Shown in pieces: positions 24,485 to 40,270 of a stretch of DNA of 64,000 nt. The notes under the pieces were generated by a model. The model had not been told where the DNA came from. It worked only from the letters and a program-made list of their open reading frames with translations, and did not search any database. The position numbers were made by a program, and so were the translations under genes. The stretch is from Raphanus sativus (taxonomy: Eukaryota > Streptophyta > Magnoliopsida > Brassicales > Brassicaceae), in the NCBI RefSeq assembly GCF_000801105.2, contig NC_079512.1, positions 23,701,848 through 23,765,847 of the forward strand, written 5' to 3'. The number at the start of each line of letters is the position of its first letter. The first letter of the stretch is position 1.

Positions 24485-26186
24485 AAGAAAACGTAATTGA
24501 TTATCCAGTTTTATTTTAATTTCGATGCTATGTGATGCTTGAGTAACTTGTAATTTTTCTTGATTAATAAATTGTCTTTTTTTTGCCAATATGGTTTATC
24601 TCTATTTTATCAATGATGCTCGTTTGATATGTGTACTCTTATGAATTCGTGAAAGCTATGATTATTGTTTCAACGTGATATGCTTTAATTTTATAAAAAT
24701 CCACTTATGATTAGATTTGAGGGTTTGAGTTTATATGATTCGTAATGTATTTGATATTCTCAGTTTCGGATTTGATAATTTTGTTCTAACAAGTTTATGA
24801 ATGAAAACTATTAAACGAATCAAATCTGAGTCTAAAACTCTTATCGGTCTAGGCGTGCAATAATTTATTACAACAGAATTCCGTTTCAATGAAATCAACT
24901 CAAGCTCTTGTAATCTTTTTGTTTGTCACGATCTCAAAAGCTCGTGTAATCTAATTTCCTTAGCAAAATGGCATTGTAAGAAGGTAATCAAGGTTGCAGT
25001 TATTTTGGATGACACCTTCTCTTATGGAATACAGAAATGTTTAGTTCTCAAAAGAAGGGGCATCTAAAGCTTCTTTCCATTCTAATAAAGCAGTTATAGG
25101 TTCAATCTATCTTGCTAAGGATTTGCTCACATAATTCACTTCTTATCTCGTTGATAGTAGTCATCCAAAATTGATAAAAATCGATTGTATGTGTTTCAAT
25201 TCATGACCACAGTGGTGTTGGAAAGCGATCCATGCATCTGTTTCCTTAGTCCGAATACAGAAAATTCCTAATTATATATTTTATCAATTACCTTATCACT
25301 GAAAATGATGGTCTTTCTTAAAAGACAAATGCTTTTGCGTTTGTGCTTTTTCCGTTTGTGCTGACAGAAATTCAAAAATGCAGATTTGCGTTTGTGTTGA
25401 CAAAAATTCAAAAGAAAATTTCATTAAGTAGAAAAGTGAGTTTAGTATATTATTTACAAAATCAACACTTTAATATTATTAGATTATATGCTAATACTAA
25501 TATAAAATTTTAAATAAATAGCAAATGATTTTAATGATTAATATTTATGTTGTAAATAAAGTTATCCTATAATTTATTTTATAATATTATAAAATATCAA
25601 TCTATTATTAAAACGTATTGAAAGATAAACTTAATATTTATAATAAAAACTAATAAATTTTAGTTATTTTCACATTTTGAAATAATTATTTTAATTATCG
25701 ATATTTATTTTTTATAATAAAGTGAATATCATATAAAACATTTTGATCAATTAAACATGTATTTTATCATTCTATAAATTTTAAAATTTTCTGCGATTTA
25801 ATTATTTTTTACAGCTTAACTATTTTCCGTAATTAATCGATAGCTACCGATCCAAACCTTAATCACTCCATATTTTGGATCGTGAGTACTGACTTAAAAT
25901 ATGTTGATTTGACTCTATTCATTAGAAATAATCGCGCAAAGTGATGTGATCATATAACCATGTAATCAGAAAATTATCAAAAATAAAAAACTTACAATAC
26001 AGACTATAGAATGAAATAAGCTTTTTGCGATTATATAATCCAATTGGAGTTTTGCGGTAGAAAGAATCAGTGTAGGTAGTTCTCTGCAGTGTTTGTGATA
26101 ATCAGATCAACATGTTATTGATTCACTATGAATTGTTTGCAGTAGAAAAGAAAGATTTCCTATCAAACCTTCACTATGACTTGTTT
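24485..26186. other. AT-rich intergenic stretch
   Basis: After the small gene's 3' flank there is no recognisable coding sequence. A short direct repeat (TTTGCGTTTGTG...CAGAAATTCAAAA) occurs at about 25335-25410. Nothing else is supported. Confidence 0.4.
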
Positions 26187-26378
26187 GCTAAGTGCAGAGG
26201 CGGTCCTGAGCACAGCAAGGTGAAACATTGGACTATGGCCCCCAATTTTTTTGAAAATATTTACTCTAAAAAAGACCCCCAAATTAGCTTAAAATTTTTT
26301 TTTAGTTAAAGCCTTTATAAAATGTTTTAGGCCCCCGATCTTTCAGGAACGCCCTTCAGGAACGCCCCTGGCTAAGTG
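26187..26378. mobile_element. Non-autonomous hAT MITE
   Basis: The perfect 8-base duplication GCTAAGTG flanks it at 26187-26194 and 26371-26378. The 176-bp element begins CAGAGGCGGTCCTGA and ends TCAGGAACGCCCCTG. A short repeat (TCAGGAACGCCC) occurs twice at the right end. No coding capacity. Confidence 0.8.
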
Positions 26379-27680
26379 TTAGGATTAAAGTGTTAGTCTA
26401 CATGTTAACATAGTGTGTGCAAGTCTTTACATTATCTTCCAGTTCTTAACGAATATTTTGTTATAGAAAAGTTTCACCTTAAGAGCATTAGCTAGCTACA
26501 TTATAATTTGAACGACTTTTTCTATCTATATATAAAGATATCGAATTATACAATCTTTTAAAAAATTCAAACAAGAACGATCTTCATATTTTTTTTTTCA
26601 AATTTTCACATTTGTTTGGTTGGTAAATACCTTTTGGTTTACTATAAACAAAAATTTCAGTGACTGACAAAAGTTTTTATCTTTTTAGGCTAGGATGTTG
26701 GTTTGAGTTGAAAATTATGATATTTTCTTTGGTAGGTAAAAAATAATGATATATGACACTGAAACATATATTATAATATGTCAAGTGAACGACCATATAT
26801 TATGAATTCAATCCAATAAACCAAATTAAGTGCGACTGACAAAGTTAATATGATTTTGAATTTGGAAGTATTGAACCAAACTGAAACTAGCATATATAGT
26901 GATTGTGACAAAAAGAATCCTTAAATCCCATAAAAATCTGGTTTGATTTATCTTATTACTAGTTTGATTTATCTTATATATGCTGGTTTAATTTATCTTA
27001 TTACTGGTTTTTACGAGTACGAATAAAAATAATCGCTCAAAGTGATATGAAATTTTTCATTAAAAGATAAATCAAACCAGTAATGAGATATAGCTGATCA
27101 AAATATTGCAAACAGAGTTTTTCAGTAAATCTGAAAAAGAAAATAGAAACACAATCCAATTTAGCAAGAGCTCAATCAAAACTATACATAGCTACATAAT
27201 TGTTTACAGTTTCTTCATAGGTATTTATCTCTCTTAACTGTTCGGTTATTGTTGCTTCGCACACAAAAGAAAACAATCAAAAACGTTATTGGGCTTTTCT
27301 TGTTCGAACTCAACTTGGACTTCCAACGAGCCACACCTTTCCAAGATAATCAAATGTTAAGAGTAGCCTCCAATTCGGATTCTTCTAGTTACAGATTTGA
27401 AAAGTCAAGACCCACTTCGGTATTCAAGTTCAACTTATCTAGTCAGTCAACCACACGGTAATGAATATCTTTAATCAGAAGTAAATAACAAAAGTTATGG
27501 TAAATGATATACGATGAGTCAATCCTCACACATAAATGCCTCCTAATCATCTCTGTCAATGTTCAAAACCAAATACTTTATTACCTTAACAAAAATATTC
27601 CCTTCTATTAAAGCAAAGAAGTAATCTGTCATATCTACATTTTCCATGTTTGTAAGATTCTCCTTTGAGTCTCCTAAACT
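26379..27680. other. Intergenic stretch with short local repeats
   Basis: At about 26938-27010 a unit like TGGTTTGATTTATCTTATTACT occurs three times. An inverse copy (GATAAATCAAACCAGTAATGAG) follows at about 27066-27088. I see no gene; the ORF at 27249-27461 has no recognisable family. Confidence 0.4.
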
Positions 27681-27687
27681 TCTAGTA

Positions 27688-27767
27688 CTATATAACAATA
27701 CTCATCCCCCCAGGAATCAGAGACGCACAAAACCCTAATCTCAGATCTCGCCACTTCTCTAAAAACC
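27688..27767 (+). promoter_or_regulatory. TATA box and leader of the ENODL gene
   Basis: CTATATAAC at about 27688-27696 lies some 75 bases before the ATG at 27768, a normal plant TATA-to-ATG distance. The transcription start was not determined. Confidence 0.5.
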
Positions 27768-29163
27768 ATGGTGGCCATCATGAAAAGTCTCTGTCTTTCT
27801 TTCATCGTCTTGGCGTCTTGTGCGACCCTCTTCTCAGTTGCTGATGCAAATAGTTTTAAAGTCGGTGGTGACGGCGCTTGGGTCGTAAATCCAAGTGGGA
27901 GTTACAATACTTGGGCTGCAAGTCGCCGTTTCCAAGTCAATGACACACTCTGTAAGATTATTTCTTTTGCTAAGGTTTTATATTACGAGTTTTTATACAT
28001 GTTATTGTGACAAAAAATCTTAAACTATACTTGTGTGATTATGACAAAATCTTATATATATGATTAAAATATTAGACTATATTTAAAATTCTTATATATA
28101 TGTGTGTGTGTGTGTGATTGTGACAAAATATCTCCTAAAATCCTAAAAAATCATAAAATCTTGTGTAGATTTTAAGTATGCCAAGGAATCAGACTCGGTG
28201 CTACACGTGACGCAAGCAGATTACGACGCATGCAACGTTAAGAATCCGATAGAGAAGTTTGATAGTGGTGAAACCGAGGTTGCTCTTAACCGATCTGGTC
28301 CTTTTTTTTTCATCAGTGGTAATCAAGAGCACTGCACCAAGGGACAGAAGTTGATAGTCTTTGTCCTCGGCATCAAAAATCAACCCAAGGTCCCCGTTTC
28401 TCCGGCGAAAGCTCCGTCCCCCGCACAGCCACCGAAAGCTCATTCCCCTGTTTCTCCGGTTGCACCTTCCAAAGCTCCGTCAACAGTTCAGCCGCCTAAA
28501 TCCCATTCCCCTGTTTCTCCAGTTGCACCGGGGAAGGCTCCGTGGACAGCTCCGGCCAAGGCTCCGTGGACAGCTCCGGCCAAGGCTCCGTGGACAGCTC
28601 CGACGAAGGCTCCGTGGAAAGCTCCGGCGAAGGCTCCGTGGAAAGCTCCGGCGAAGGCTCCGCGGACATCTCAGCCACCTAAAGCTCATTCCCCTGTTTC
28701 TCCAGTTGCTCCGTGGACAGGTCAGCCTCCAAAAGCTCATTCCCCTGTTTCTCCGGCGAAAGCTCCGTGGACAGGTCAGCCTCCAAAAGCTCATTCCCCT
28801 GTTTCTCCAGTTGCACCGGCGAAAGCTCCGTCAGCATCTCCGTCCAAAGCTCCAGCAACGTCCCCAGCTACACATACTCCGCCATCAAAATCTCCATCGC
28901 CGTCATCAAACTCTCCGCCGTCGCCAAAGTCTCCATCCCCTGCTGCCCCAACAAAGCCGTCTGCATCTCCCCCAGCGAAACCTCCGACGTCCCCACCAGC
29001 TACTCCAGCAGATTCGGCGCCAACTCCTTCTGAATCTACTCCACCCTCAGATCACAACATGGCGCCGGCGCCAAGTCCCAAAAGTGCAGCAACCGTTGTG
29101 ACCGTTACTTCGGTTATGTCTACACTGTTCGGTGTGGCTTTTACCGTTTTTATGTTCGCTTAA
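27768..29163 (+). CDS. ENODL1: Early nodulin-like protein / phytocyanin arabinogalactan protein; counterpart of At5g53870
   Basis: Two exons, 27768-27951 and 28169-29163, join in frame (DTL-Y-FKYAK) and give about 392 residues. A signal peptide ends near VADA (residue 27). The phytocyanin domain follows, with FKVGGDGAWVVNPSGSYNTWA, FQVNDTLYFKYAK, and Cys pairs in DYDACNV and EHCTKG. The copper ligand histidine expected in true plastocyanins appears to be absent, as in ENODLs. After about residue 135 comes a long Pro/Ser/Ala/Lys-rich region with repeats of KAPWTAPA and PPKAHSPVSP, the sort of AP/SP sequence that is O-arabinogalactosylated. A hydrophobic C-terminus (VMSTLFGVAFTVFMFA) predicts a GPI anchor. 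Likely a cell-surface glycoprotein. A second in-frame ATG at 27780 could also serve as the start. The stop is at 29161-29163. Confidence 0.93.
28520..28830 (+). repeat. In-frame minisatellite in the ENODL proline-rich region
   Basis: Units encoding KAPW(T/K)APA recur in tandem from about 28536 to 28670. Units encoding PPKAHSPVSP recur around 28430, 28677, 28730 and 28780. Antisense and alternate-frame ORFs over this stretch are artefacts of the repeat. Confidence 0.8.
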
Positions 29164-29940
29164 GTTTTTATTTTTAAAAAATTGTTGTGTGATTTTACAT
29201 GTCTTTGTTCTGTTTGCTGAGTCCTTTTTATTATTTGTTCTGAGTGTGTCTTTTTACTTGCATTATTGAACTATTACTGTTGTTATTAATATCGCTGTCT
29301 TTGTTCTAAGCATTTCATTCTACATTTATTTATTTTTGTGTTGAATTGTTATCGCAGAATGTTGTCAATACTCGGAATTTGAATTGAACCCCTATCGTTC
29401 CATGAACCAGTGATTGAATAAAAAGTTGACCTGTGATTTATTGAGAAATTTATGACATTTAGTAGAGATCCTTTAATTTGTTAGTAATTAATGTGCACAT
29501 TCAAATACAAATAAAAAAAAATACAAATCTTATAAAAGTATTTTCCATTCAAACAATAATGAATTTCTGCCGATAACTATGATGAATTCGGTCTATAAAA
29601 AGCCTGTGTCGCTTTGGAAAGATCCGTAATTATCTTCTAATCATGGTGACTAACAAGTTTCTAGGGGATATGTACCTCGAGAACTCTTCTAATCATATCG
29701 TATTCAAAATAAATAATTCAAAGTCAATACAGAAGTTCTAAAATTATGGGCTTTTACTGAAATGGCCCACCAAAAAAAAGAGCAAGGAAAATGCGTTTTG
29801 CTTAAGAAAAAACCTTTTAAAAATCTAAATGAAAAAAATAACAAAGAGAGAAAAAGGAATCAATTATACTGAAAGCAGGCAAGAGAAAGGGCTAAGCCAG
29901 CGAGATCGCTTTTCAAATCTCTCGTTGCTTTGCTAAATCA
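29164..29940. other. ENODL-DEP1 intergenic region; no At5g53860 counterpart
   Basis: In Arabidopsis, At5g53860 (EMB2737) lies between these neighbours. Here the 777 bases hold only the ENODL 3' flank and an AT-rich DEP1 promoter region. No ORF resembles a further gene. Confidence 0.5.
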
Positions 29941-32702
<2,762 letters not shown>

Positions 32703-32959
32703 AGATTCCTCTATGTGTTTTTTCCTATTGGTGTTGTACTTGAATATGATCACAGTTACCAAATAAATGGACTTTGATAATAAATTTATATGTAGAGCTC
32801 GACGAAGCTCGACTCTGATTTATCAGTGAATTCAGTAAAGTTTGGTTCATGCATGTGAGGTATGAAGTGGGCAAAACGTTGGGGCAACAATTCTATAATT
32901 ATGTATAATATAAATATTATATATTTTCTAAGAACAGAAAAGATAGAACAAAATAAGTA

Positions 32960-33751
<792 letters not shown>

Positions 33752-34560
33752 GAATGTAATTCTTGAAGTTCCATTTAGGACAAACAAAACTATTAATTTA
33801 CATTATATAGTATGATAGAAATGTGCATATTATTAAGTATATAATGCATAAGATTTTCAATAAGCTATATCTTATGTGTTAGTTTATATATAGTCCTTCA
33901 CAATTAATTATGTCTTCTAAATAATATTGTTAATTTTTTATATCTATCATTTTAGTCTTTATAACTTGTATATTACATTAATGTTTTAGATGTAAATATT
34001 GATTTACTTCATAACTGATATATAACTATTAAATAAATTAATATATTAATTTAAAATTCATTAGTTGATCATATATTAAAAGGCTACAGAAATAATTATA
34101 TTGAGTAATTTGGTATTATACTTGTAAATAATGACTGAATGTAAGTTTTTCAGTTATTAATTATTATAACATAGTGTTTTATTGATCAATATTGTCACTA
34201 ATATTACTTTAATGTATGTTTTATTATAATATAAAAGTTTGGATAACTTTAATCAATTTTGATAACTTTAATCAGTTTTGATTAATATCGAAGACTAAAA
34301 TGCAAAAATAGATATTTTTAAGGTTAGATTTAAGAGTTCCTTAAATTTGAGGTTCTTCTAACTTTAAAAATAAGGTTGTTCATGGAGATGATTTTAGAAC
34401 ATTACTAGTATATCCAAATGGAATAACAAGTTATTCTTTTAAAATTTCGGTTTTCAAAATTTGTGTGTGTTGTTTATGTTTAAGCAGAGATGAGTTGAGT
34501 GAAATACTTTCGTATACCGATTACAACTGGTTGCCACTATCCAGCTTCAATGAAAGAAGC
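33752..34560. other. AT-rich intergenic stretch
   Basis: No gene, RNA or paired transposon end is visible here. The sequence is AT-rich with short local repeats such as GATAACTTTAATCA near 34240-34275. Confidence 0.4.
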
Positions 34561-34648
34561 TAATCAGACTTCAAATGGTGTAGCGAAAGAAATGCAGCAC
34601 ATCTTCATATGTTTCAGAAAAACAAAATTGACACATATAACTCCCATT

Positions 34649-34760
34649 TTCAGATAGAAGCCTATCCAAAAGCAATAGCAGTGTTGGTACGCATTCACGG
34701 AGTTTACATTTGGGATGATTCCTGGATCCATGCTAAGACTCAGGTTTGTGCAAGTCACTT
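34649..34760 (+). pseudogene. Duplicated DEP1 exon 5 with intron flanks
   Basis: The segment from CCCATTTTCAG through 34743, and on into GTTTGTGCAAGTCACTTCT, is a near copy of DEP1 exon 5 (31126-31215) with its splice acceptor and donor. In translation it keeps EAYPKA.AVLVR.HGVYIW and DSWIHAKTQ, but the zinc-site neighbourhood RNHGVYIWG has become RIHGVYIWD. No other DEP1 exon follows, so it cannot encode an enzyme. Flanking resemblance on both sides shows a DNA-level duplication of an exon plus parts of its introns, rather than retroposition. It lies about 1.9 kb downstream of the parent gene. Confidence 0.85.
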
Positions 34761-35551
34761 CTACTAAAGTTGATAAACCAACAATAATTATATATAGTTT
34801 TGTCATGTTACATTCATATATCATTTTTAACGAAATTTCAAATTTATCGATCATTGTAAAAGAATATATATACAAGATGTAAGACTTTTCTAGTTTAAAT
34901 AATAAAACCAAAACCAAAATTTTAAATATATTTATCTGCTTTTATAAATACAATATTTTCATTATATTTTACTTACAAATTTAAACAGCTATCATTCTAC
35001 TTATCTTTTCTTTTCTTTTCTTTTTTTACCTTTGTCATATAATTTTTACATTTACTTAAATTATTATATTTATACAATGTGTGTTTTAATTAAAATATAT
35101 ATAATGTAAATATATAGTATTGTAGTTTAAATATGTATACTAACTGAAAGAAATGTATTTCTTTAATTGCTAATGTTTTTCATATTTTGATTTTAAAATT
35201 ACAGTAACATAATTTTAGTGTAATATTTATTGCTCTTTACGTATTGTATTTATATATTATGTGTTTTAATTTTTATTGTAATTTTTCTTATTTAAATATA
35301 TAATTTACTTAATTTGAACTGTTTTTACGTTTCAAAATTGTAATAAACTATTTGATCTACTTGATCTGTATTTCTTCCATCTGATCTGTATAACTACTTA
35401 ATTTGCATTTAATTTGATTTACATTTGATTTACATTTATTCCATCTGATCTGTATAACTACTTAATTTGCGCTATATGAACTGATTTTACCAATTAGAAA
35501 CCTGAGAGAGACTACAAAAAGTAACACAAGAGATCTCTAAGACAATAAAAC
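34761..35551. other. AT-rich intergenic stretch with a short direct repeat
   Basis: CATCTGATCTGTATAACTACTTAATTTGC occurs twice at about 35379-35407 and 35442-35470 (listed here as a unit of about 29 bases). Nothing else is supported. Confidence 0.4.
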
Positions 35552-36134
35552 CATTAAACTAGGCCTGCGACATTTAACCGGAACCGAATACCTGAACCGG
35601 ATCCGCCCGGAATGGACCGGTTCGGTTTGGTTTCGGTCATACCATAATTATCCGATGGATCTGGTTCTGATTATCCATGGGTATCGGTTCGGTTTCGGTT
35701 TTTACCCGGAACCGATCGGGTACCCGATTAAACCAGGTTCTATGTTTAAAAAATATAAATTTACATCTCCCGAGGGTCGAACCCAGGTTGAAAGGCAAAG
35801 TGCTATGGTTAGTACCACTACGCTACTTCATCTTCTTTGTTCTTAATTACATATTATTAATATATATATGATTCCGATTCATTTTTCCCTTAAAATATTA
35901 TTTTTTTTAAAAAAAATCTGTAAATTATTTTATTTTGTGAATATTATATATATGTTTCACATAATAAACGGGTACCCGGAACCGACCCGAAACCGGCAGT
36001 ACCCGACCCGAAATCTGAACCGAAATCTGTTAAGTACCCATTGAATATAGAATTCATTTATCCGAAAACCCGGACCCGAATGGATCTTATCCGAACCCGA
36101 CCCGAATATCCGAAGTCCCAGCCCTACATTAAAC
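35552..36134. mobile_element. Non-autonomous hAT element with a tRNA-like insert
   Basis: CATTAAAC duplications flank at 35552-35559 and 36127-36134. The element (35560-36126) begins TAGGCCTG and ends CAGCCCTA, short imperfect inverted ends. Both terminal regions are full of ACCGGAACCGAA-like words in opposite orientation. No transposase is encoded. Confidence 0.8.
35765..35835 (-). repeat. tRNA-like (SINE head) sequence inside the hAT element
   Basis: On the minus strand an A-box-like TAGCGTAGTGGTACTAAC is followed about 30 bases later by GGGTTCGACCC, an excellent B-box with T-arm stem. The acceptor stem does not close, so this is more likely a tRNA-derived SINE head than a working tRNA gene. 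Confidence 0.5.
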
Positions 36135-37962
36135 GGACATTTGGTTACTTGGGAATCAATCACTACCACACACATCACACGCGAGGAACTGAATGACAAA
36201 ACTCACAGATTCTACAGAGATGCTTTAGCTGATGCAACCGTTATCACAAGATTAATGAGTTTAAACTAAAGTTCTGAATGGTGACTAACCGTACCACCGT
36301 TAATAATAACAAAAATCTTTACATATGTCTATATATATTTGTTATTATTAAAACCGCAATGCAGTTTTCCGTACTTGTTTCGGATGTTACCATTTAGACC
36401 AAGTTAAAAATTGTCGCAGGTAACAATTAGATATAGTTCAAAAATAAAATATCTATGAGAATTATGAGCAAGTATAGCATAAATTTCTCCAAAGGGCATA
36501 CGCATTATAATTTCGCAGAGAACATATAACAAGACTCAGTTACAAAACTGGTTGTCTATATCTTGAGGTGGAACTATATCTTGAAAATTTGTTTAAGTAG
36601 ATAGTTTTAAAAATTAGGAGGGACACTAACTTTATAACGGTCTTTTGCAATGTCTTTCCTTTGTCTAACATACTTTTACATTTTTTGTTGTTAATAAGAC
36701 TTTGACAAAAGAAAAACAAATGTAATGAGTAATAATTGACTAATATTTTATATGGATATATAAAACTGGATAAAGAAACAGTAAGCCAAAAATATATATT
36801 AGCATTGTTTGGATATACATTAAAAGAAGAGATAAACTGTAATATATTATATATGAGCGAGTTATGTATAACTTTGAGTACAACTTGGTTTTGATTTGCG
36901 GTGATAATATAAGAAATAAGATATAAGTTGTTTGGTCGCATATCTAAAAATTGAATATCCAAATATCGTAATTTTCAGATAGTGTAAGTTGAAAAGGGTA
37001 GCACATTCAAAGTGGAGTTGCTTGTAACGTGAAGCAAAGATGATTCATTCGCCTTTTGCTTGGTTTTCAACTCTCATCATAACGGACTACTTATTTTGTC
37101 TTCTACTTTCTTTTACTCTTTCTCTCCACCTTTTATTTTATTTAAATTTATTTACATTCAAAAATTTATTTTCCTTCCAAGAGAAAAGACAAAGCAATCG
37201 AAGAACAGTATAAACATATATCTATTTCTTTTTTCTTCTATTTAAGAAAAAAATCGAAAAGATTATAGACAGAAGAGGAGAAAGTCCAAAGAATATGTAG
37301 TAAAATACCAGACGTGCCTCCATGATTACTCCATCAAATTAAAAGTCATCACCACCGAAATGGTCTACACTATGTATCGAACCTGGTCATATAAGTCTTT
37401 ATTTCATATTGTCTCTTTGAAACTTTCTACTATTATTAGATATTACAATATTTTCATATTACTAGTCAAACTTCCGATAAATACTTAGTGACAAAGACCA
37501 TTCATTCATCTCATGTTTTCTAATCGCAACCATCTAAACTTTGATATTGTTCTTTTATTGTTGAAATTTTGACATAAAACAGTTTTGCAAGAATAAGATA
37601 GTCGAATATTATTGTCTATATCATAAAGTTGAGCATAGACATGGATCTATTCTCTATATTCGATCTCAGTACTGAGTGGCACACGTTGAATTACACTATC
37701 ATATATCCATATGAGCACAATATATAAAGATCTTTTCTTTACAAAAAGAACAATGTCTTAAATCAGTATCATGATTCATGAATATATTCCAATCACAAAT
37801 TGCACCGAGTTACTGAGATTAAAAGTGAGCATATAAACCGCATAAACTTTGCAGTCCCTCCATTACTAATAACTTACATCTTAGTTATATTTAGATAAAC
37901 AAAATCCGATAATATATTTAACTTATTATAGAATGTGAACACTCGTTGGTCATCGTCAAGAT
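36135..37962. other. Intergenic region upstream of hAT and 3' of the VQ gene
   Basis: AT-rich. A short hairpin is formed by GTTAATAATAACAAA (36299-36313) and TTTGTTATTATTAAAAC (about 36338-36354). CT-rich runs occur at about 37085-37240. I found no gene. Confidence 0.4.
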
Positions 37963-38691
37963 TTATGGATTCCTCGGGGAAGTAACCGGAAAAAGAGGAA
38001 GAAGCAGTGGCTGAGACTCTCTAGGAGTTGAAACTGGAGAAGGGTGAAGATAAAATCCTTTTTCAGCAATGGCTTTGTCTTCTTCAGATGAACTCCCTAA
38101 AGACAAAGGCGATGACTTGTTGAAGGGGTCATCGTTGCTTCTCAGTGGCGTAACAGGACTGTTTAGCCCTAACTTTGGGAAATCTAGCATGCTTGGAGAC
38201 AGAAGAACATTCTCTGATGAGTTGTTCCTTGGAGAGAATCTTGGGCTTTGATGACCATTGTGTCCGCTTGAGAACATCAACCTCTGGGAGTTTTGAAGCC
38301 TTAAAGTATTGATCATTAAATCATTCTTACCAAACATGTTGTTGTTATTGTTTTGTCTTCTTTCGTAGAGTTTAAAGCTGTTGGTTTTCTTGATGGGTGG
38401 GATTGAGAAACCTCCTTTGTTGTTGTTCACCGGAGAAGGAGCTTTGTGGTGGTTTTCAGTGTTGGTATCGGTGGAGGAGCCGGTCAGCATCTGCACAACT
38501 TGTTTGAAAGTGGAAGTGTCTGCTTGAACAAATGTTGTTGGGTAAGGATTTGAGAGATGTTGATGTTGGTCATGATGATGATGAGGAGATCTTGTCTGTG
38601 GCTGAAACCTAGGAGATGAGATTATGGGAGGGGAGTTTTGCATGATTTGTTCTGGTTTTGAACAGATGGATGATGTTGATGAGACCTCCAT
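37963..38691 (-). CDS. VQ33: VQ-motif protein; counterpart of At5g53830
   Basis: A single-exon, 242-residue protein. The VQ motif FKQVVQMLTG lies at residues 62-71 and matches the FxxxVQxLTG consensus that binds group I/IIc WRKY factors. The rest is disordered and rich in Ser, Pro, Asn and His, with many SP and TP dipeptides (for example SPRFSPRN, LNSPVTPLR, SPSPVSTPRES) that fit MAP-kinase phosphorylation, as in the MPK3/6-targeted VQ subgroup. A poly-His/Gln stretch (HHHHDQHQH) precedes the motif. The first Met, MEVSST, follows a GA-rich leader (38700-38860). It is expected in the nucleus as a modulator of WRKY-dependent defence and growth genes. The symbol rests on recall of the Arabidopsis family and on synteny. 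Confidence 0.9.
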   Translation of the reverse strand: MEVSSTSSICSKPEQIMQNSPPIISSPRFQPQTRSPHHHHDQHQHLSNPYPTTFVQADTSTFKQVVQMLTGSSTDTNTENHHKAPSPVNNNKGGFSIPPIKKTNSFKLYERRQNNNNNMFGKNDLMINTLRLQNSQRLMFSSGHNGHQSPRFSPRNNSSENVLLSPSMLDFPKLGLNSPVTPLRSNDDPFNKSSPLSLGSSSEEDKAIAEKGFYLHPSPVSTPRESQPLLLPLFPVTSPRNP

Positions 38692-39548
38692 TAATGTTAC
38701 GCCTTTGTGTGTATATGGGGGGGAGAGAGAGAGAGATTGATTGATTGAAAGACAATAAGAAGAAGAGTGGAAGTTGCCGATGTGAATAATGTGTAATGTT
38801 TTTTGGTTTTGTCGTGTGACGACAATTAAAAAGACTTTTAAGGTGAGGTGTCATGGACGCATCTCATTCGCTCTCTCTCTCCCTCTTTATTTCTTTCTGT
38901 GAAATTAATTTTTCTTTTACAGCATGGTATTCTATTTTCTCCCTAGACACAAAATATAGAGGAAGAATTACTTTAGTAATCACTAAATTCTATTTTATTA
39001 ATAATATTTAAATGTAACATGTAATTTTATTTATATAGAAAATAAGAACATATAAATAATATAAGGAATCATTTCGTAAAGAAAAAGTTTAACTCTAAAA
39101 ATAGAGTAAATGGATAATATTATCCAAATCAATTAGATGAAAAAGAACTTGTTGATTCATTATTTTCTTTAATATTTAAGTTTTTTTCCTAAAAGGTTCA
39201 AATGTTTGCATTTTCTATAGAAATGAGGCTTTGAAAAAATATTTTATTTTCTTCATTGAACTCATTCAATGAATAATTTTTATTTTGCATCTTCAAAATG
39301 TGTTGTCTTTTAATAATATTATGGTAGTATTAATACATGTTACAAAACAAAATAAAGGTAGAGTTTAATTTTTTTTATAAGTTATGGGTTATACAATAAA
39401 TTAATGAATAATTAAAAAAGAAATTATACTTAGAATAATGTTTAAGAACGAAAATATAGGTAATCAGTAGAACAAAATTCTAATTTTAGAATGCTGTCAA
39501 AATAACAAGTAAAGCTAACTATTGAAGCTAATCTTAAAAGTTAATACG
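38692..39548. other. VQ gene promoter side and intergenic DNA
   Basis: CT/GA-rich leader to about 38880, then AT-rich DNA with no supported feature. Confidence 0.35.
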
Positions 39549-39644
39549 TAAGAGCATGTTCAACAACACATATTCATAGCATATCTTAAGCATTAATTAG
39601 TTTGAAATCCTACTTTAGAACTTTTACCAATGAAGTTGCTCTAA
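39549..39644. mobile_element. Very short Tourist-like MITE
   Basis: GAGCATGTTCAACAA (from 39552) and CAATGAAGTTGCTC (to 39641) are imperfect inverses. TAA flanks both sides (39549-39551 and 39642-39644). At 90 bp it could be an internally deleted Harbinger MITE. Confidence 0.45.
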
Positions 39645-39749
39645 GACTCATGTTTCGAAGATTTTACCAATGTACACATTTATCTATGTCTTATAACAAG
39701 TCTCTGAAAAATCTATCAATAATATATTTTAGAATAAAATGAGTGTGTA

Positions 39750-40270
39750 AATTTTGCAGTTTTGGTAGAAAATTCAGTTTTGCGATTTTATCAAGAAAAC
39801 ATGATTTATAATTTTGATGAAAAATCATAATTTTGCGTATATTGCAGAAATACTATATTTATGGTTTTGGAAAAACAATATTTTTGACGATTTCGCAGGT
39901 GATCAAAATTAGCCGACAAACTCAGCTTTAATTTTTACAGTTTTAATGGGAAAAATACAATTTTAAAGTTTTGGTGAAAAACTCAATTTATAGTTTTAAC
40001 AGAACACAAATTTTCAGCTTTGACGGAAGACACGATCTTGCAGTTTTGAAAGAAAACACGATTTTGTAATTTTAACAGAAAATTTCAATTTTAGACTTTT
40101 GGTGGAAAACATGCTTTTTTGCGGTTTTGATGAAAAACCATGATTTTGCGATTTTGATGAAAAAACATAATTTTGCAGTTTTGATAAAAAAATACAATTT
40201 TTAGGTTTTTACGGAAAATACGATTTTAGGGTTATGTGTAGAAAAATTCAAATTACATTTTAATAGAAAA
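39750..40270. repeat. Degenerate about 30-bp tandem repeat
   Basis: Units like TTTTGATGGAAAACACGATT followed by TTGCAGT recur about 15 times with many substitutions. A related array lies inverted at about 52360-52550. No ORF runs through it. Confidence 0.6.

Noticed and set aside
28201..29101. A 246-codon Arg/Leu-rich ORF and antisense ORFs over the ENODL gene
   Set aside because: They arise from the proline-rich repeat read in other frames; the ENODL frame has domain homology.
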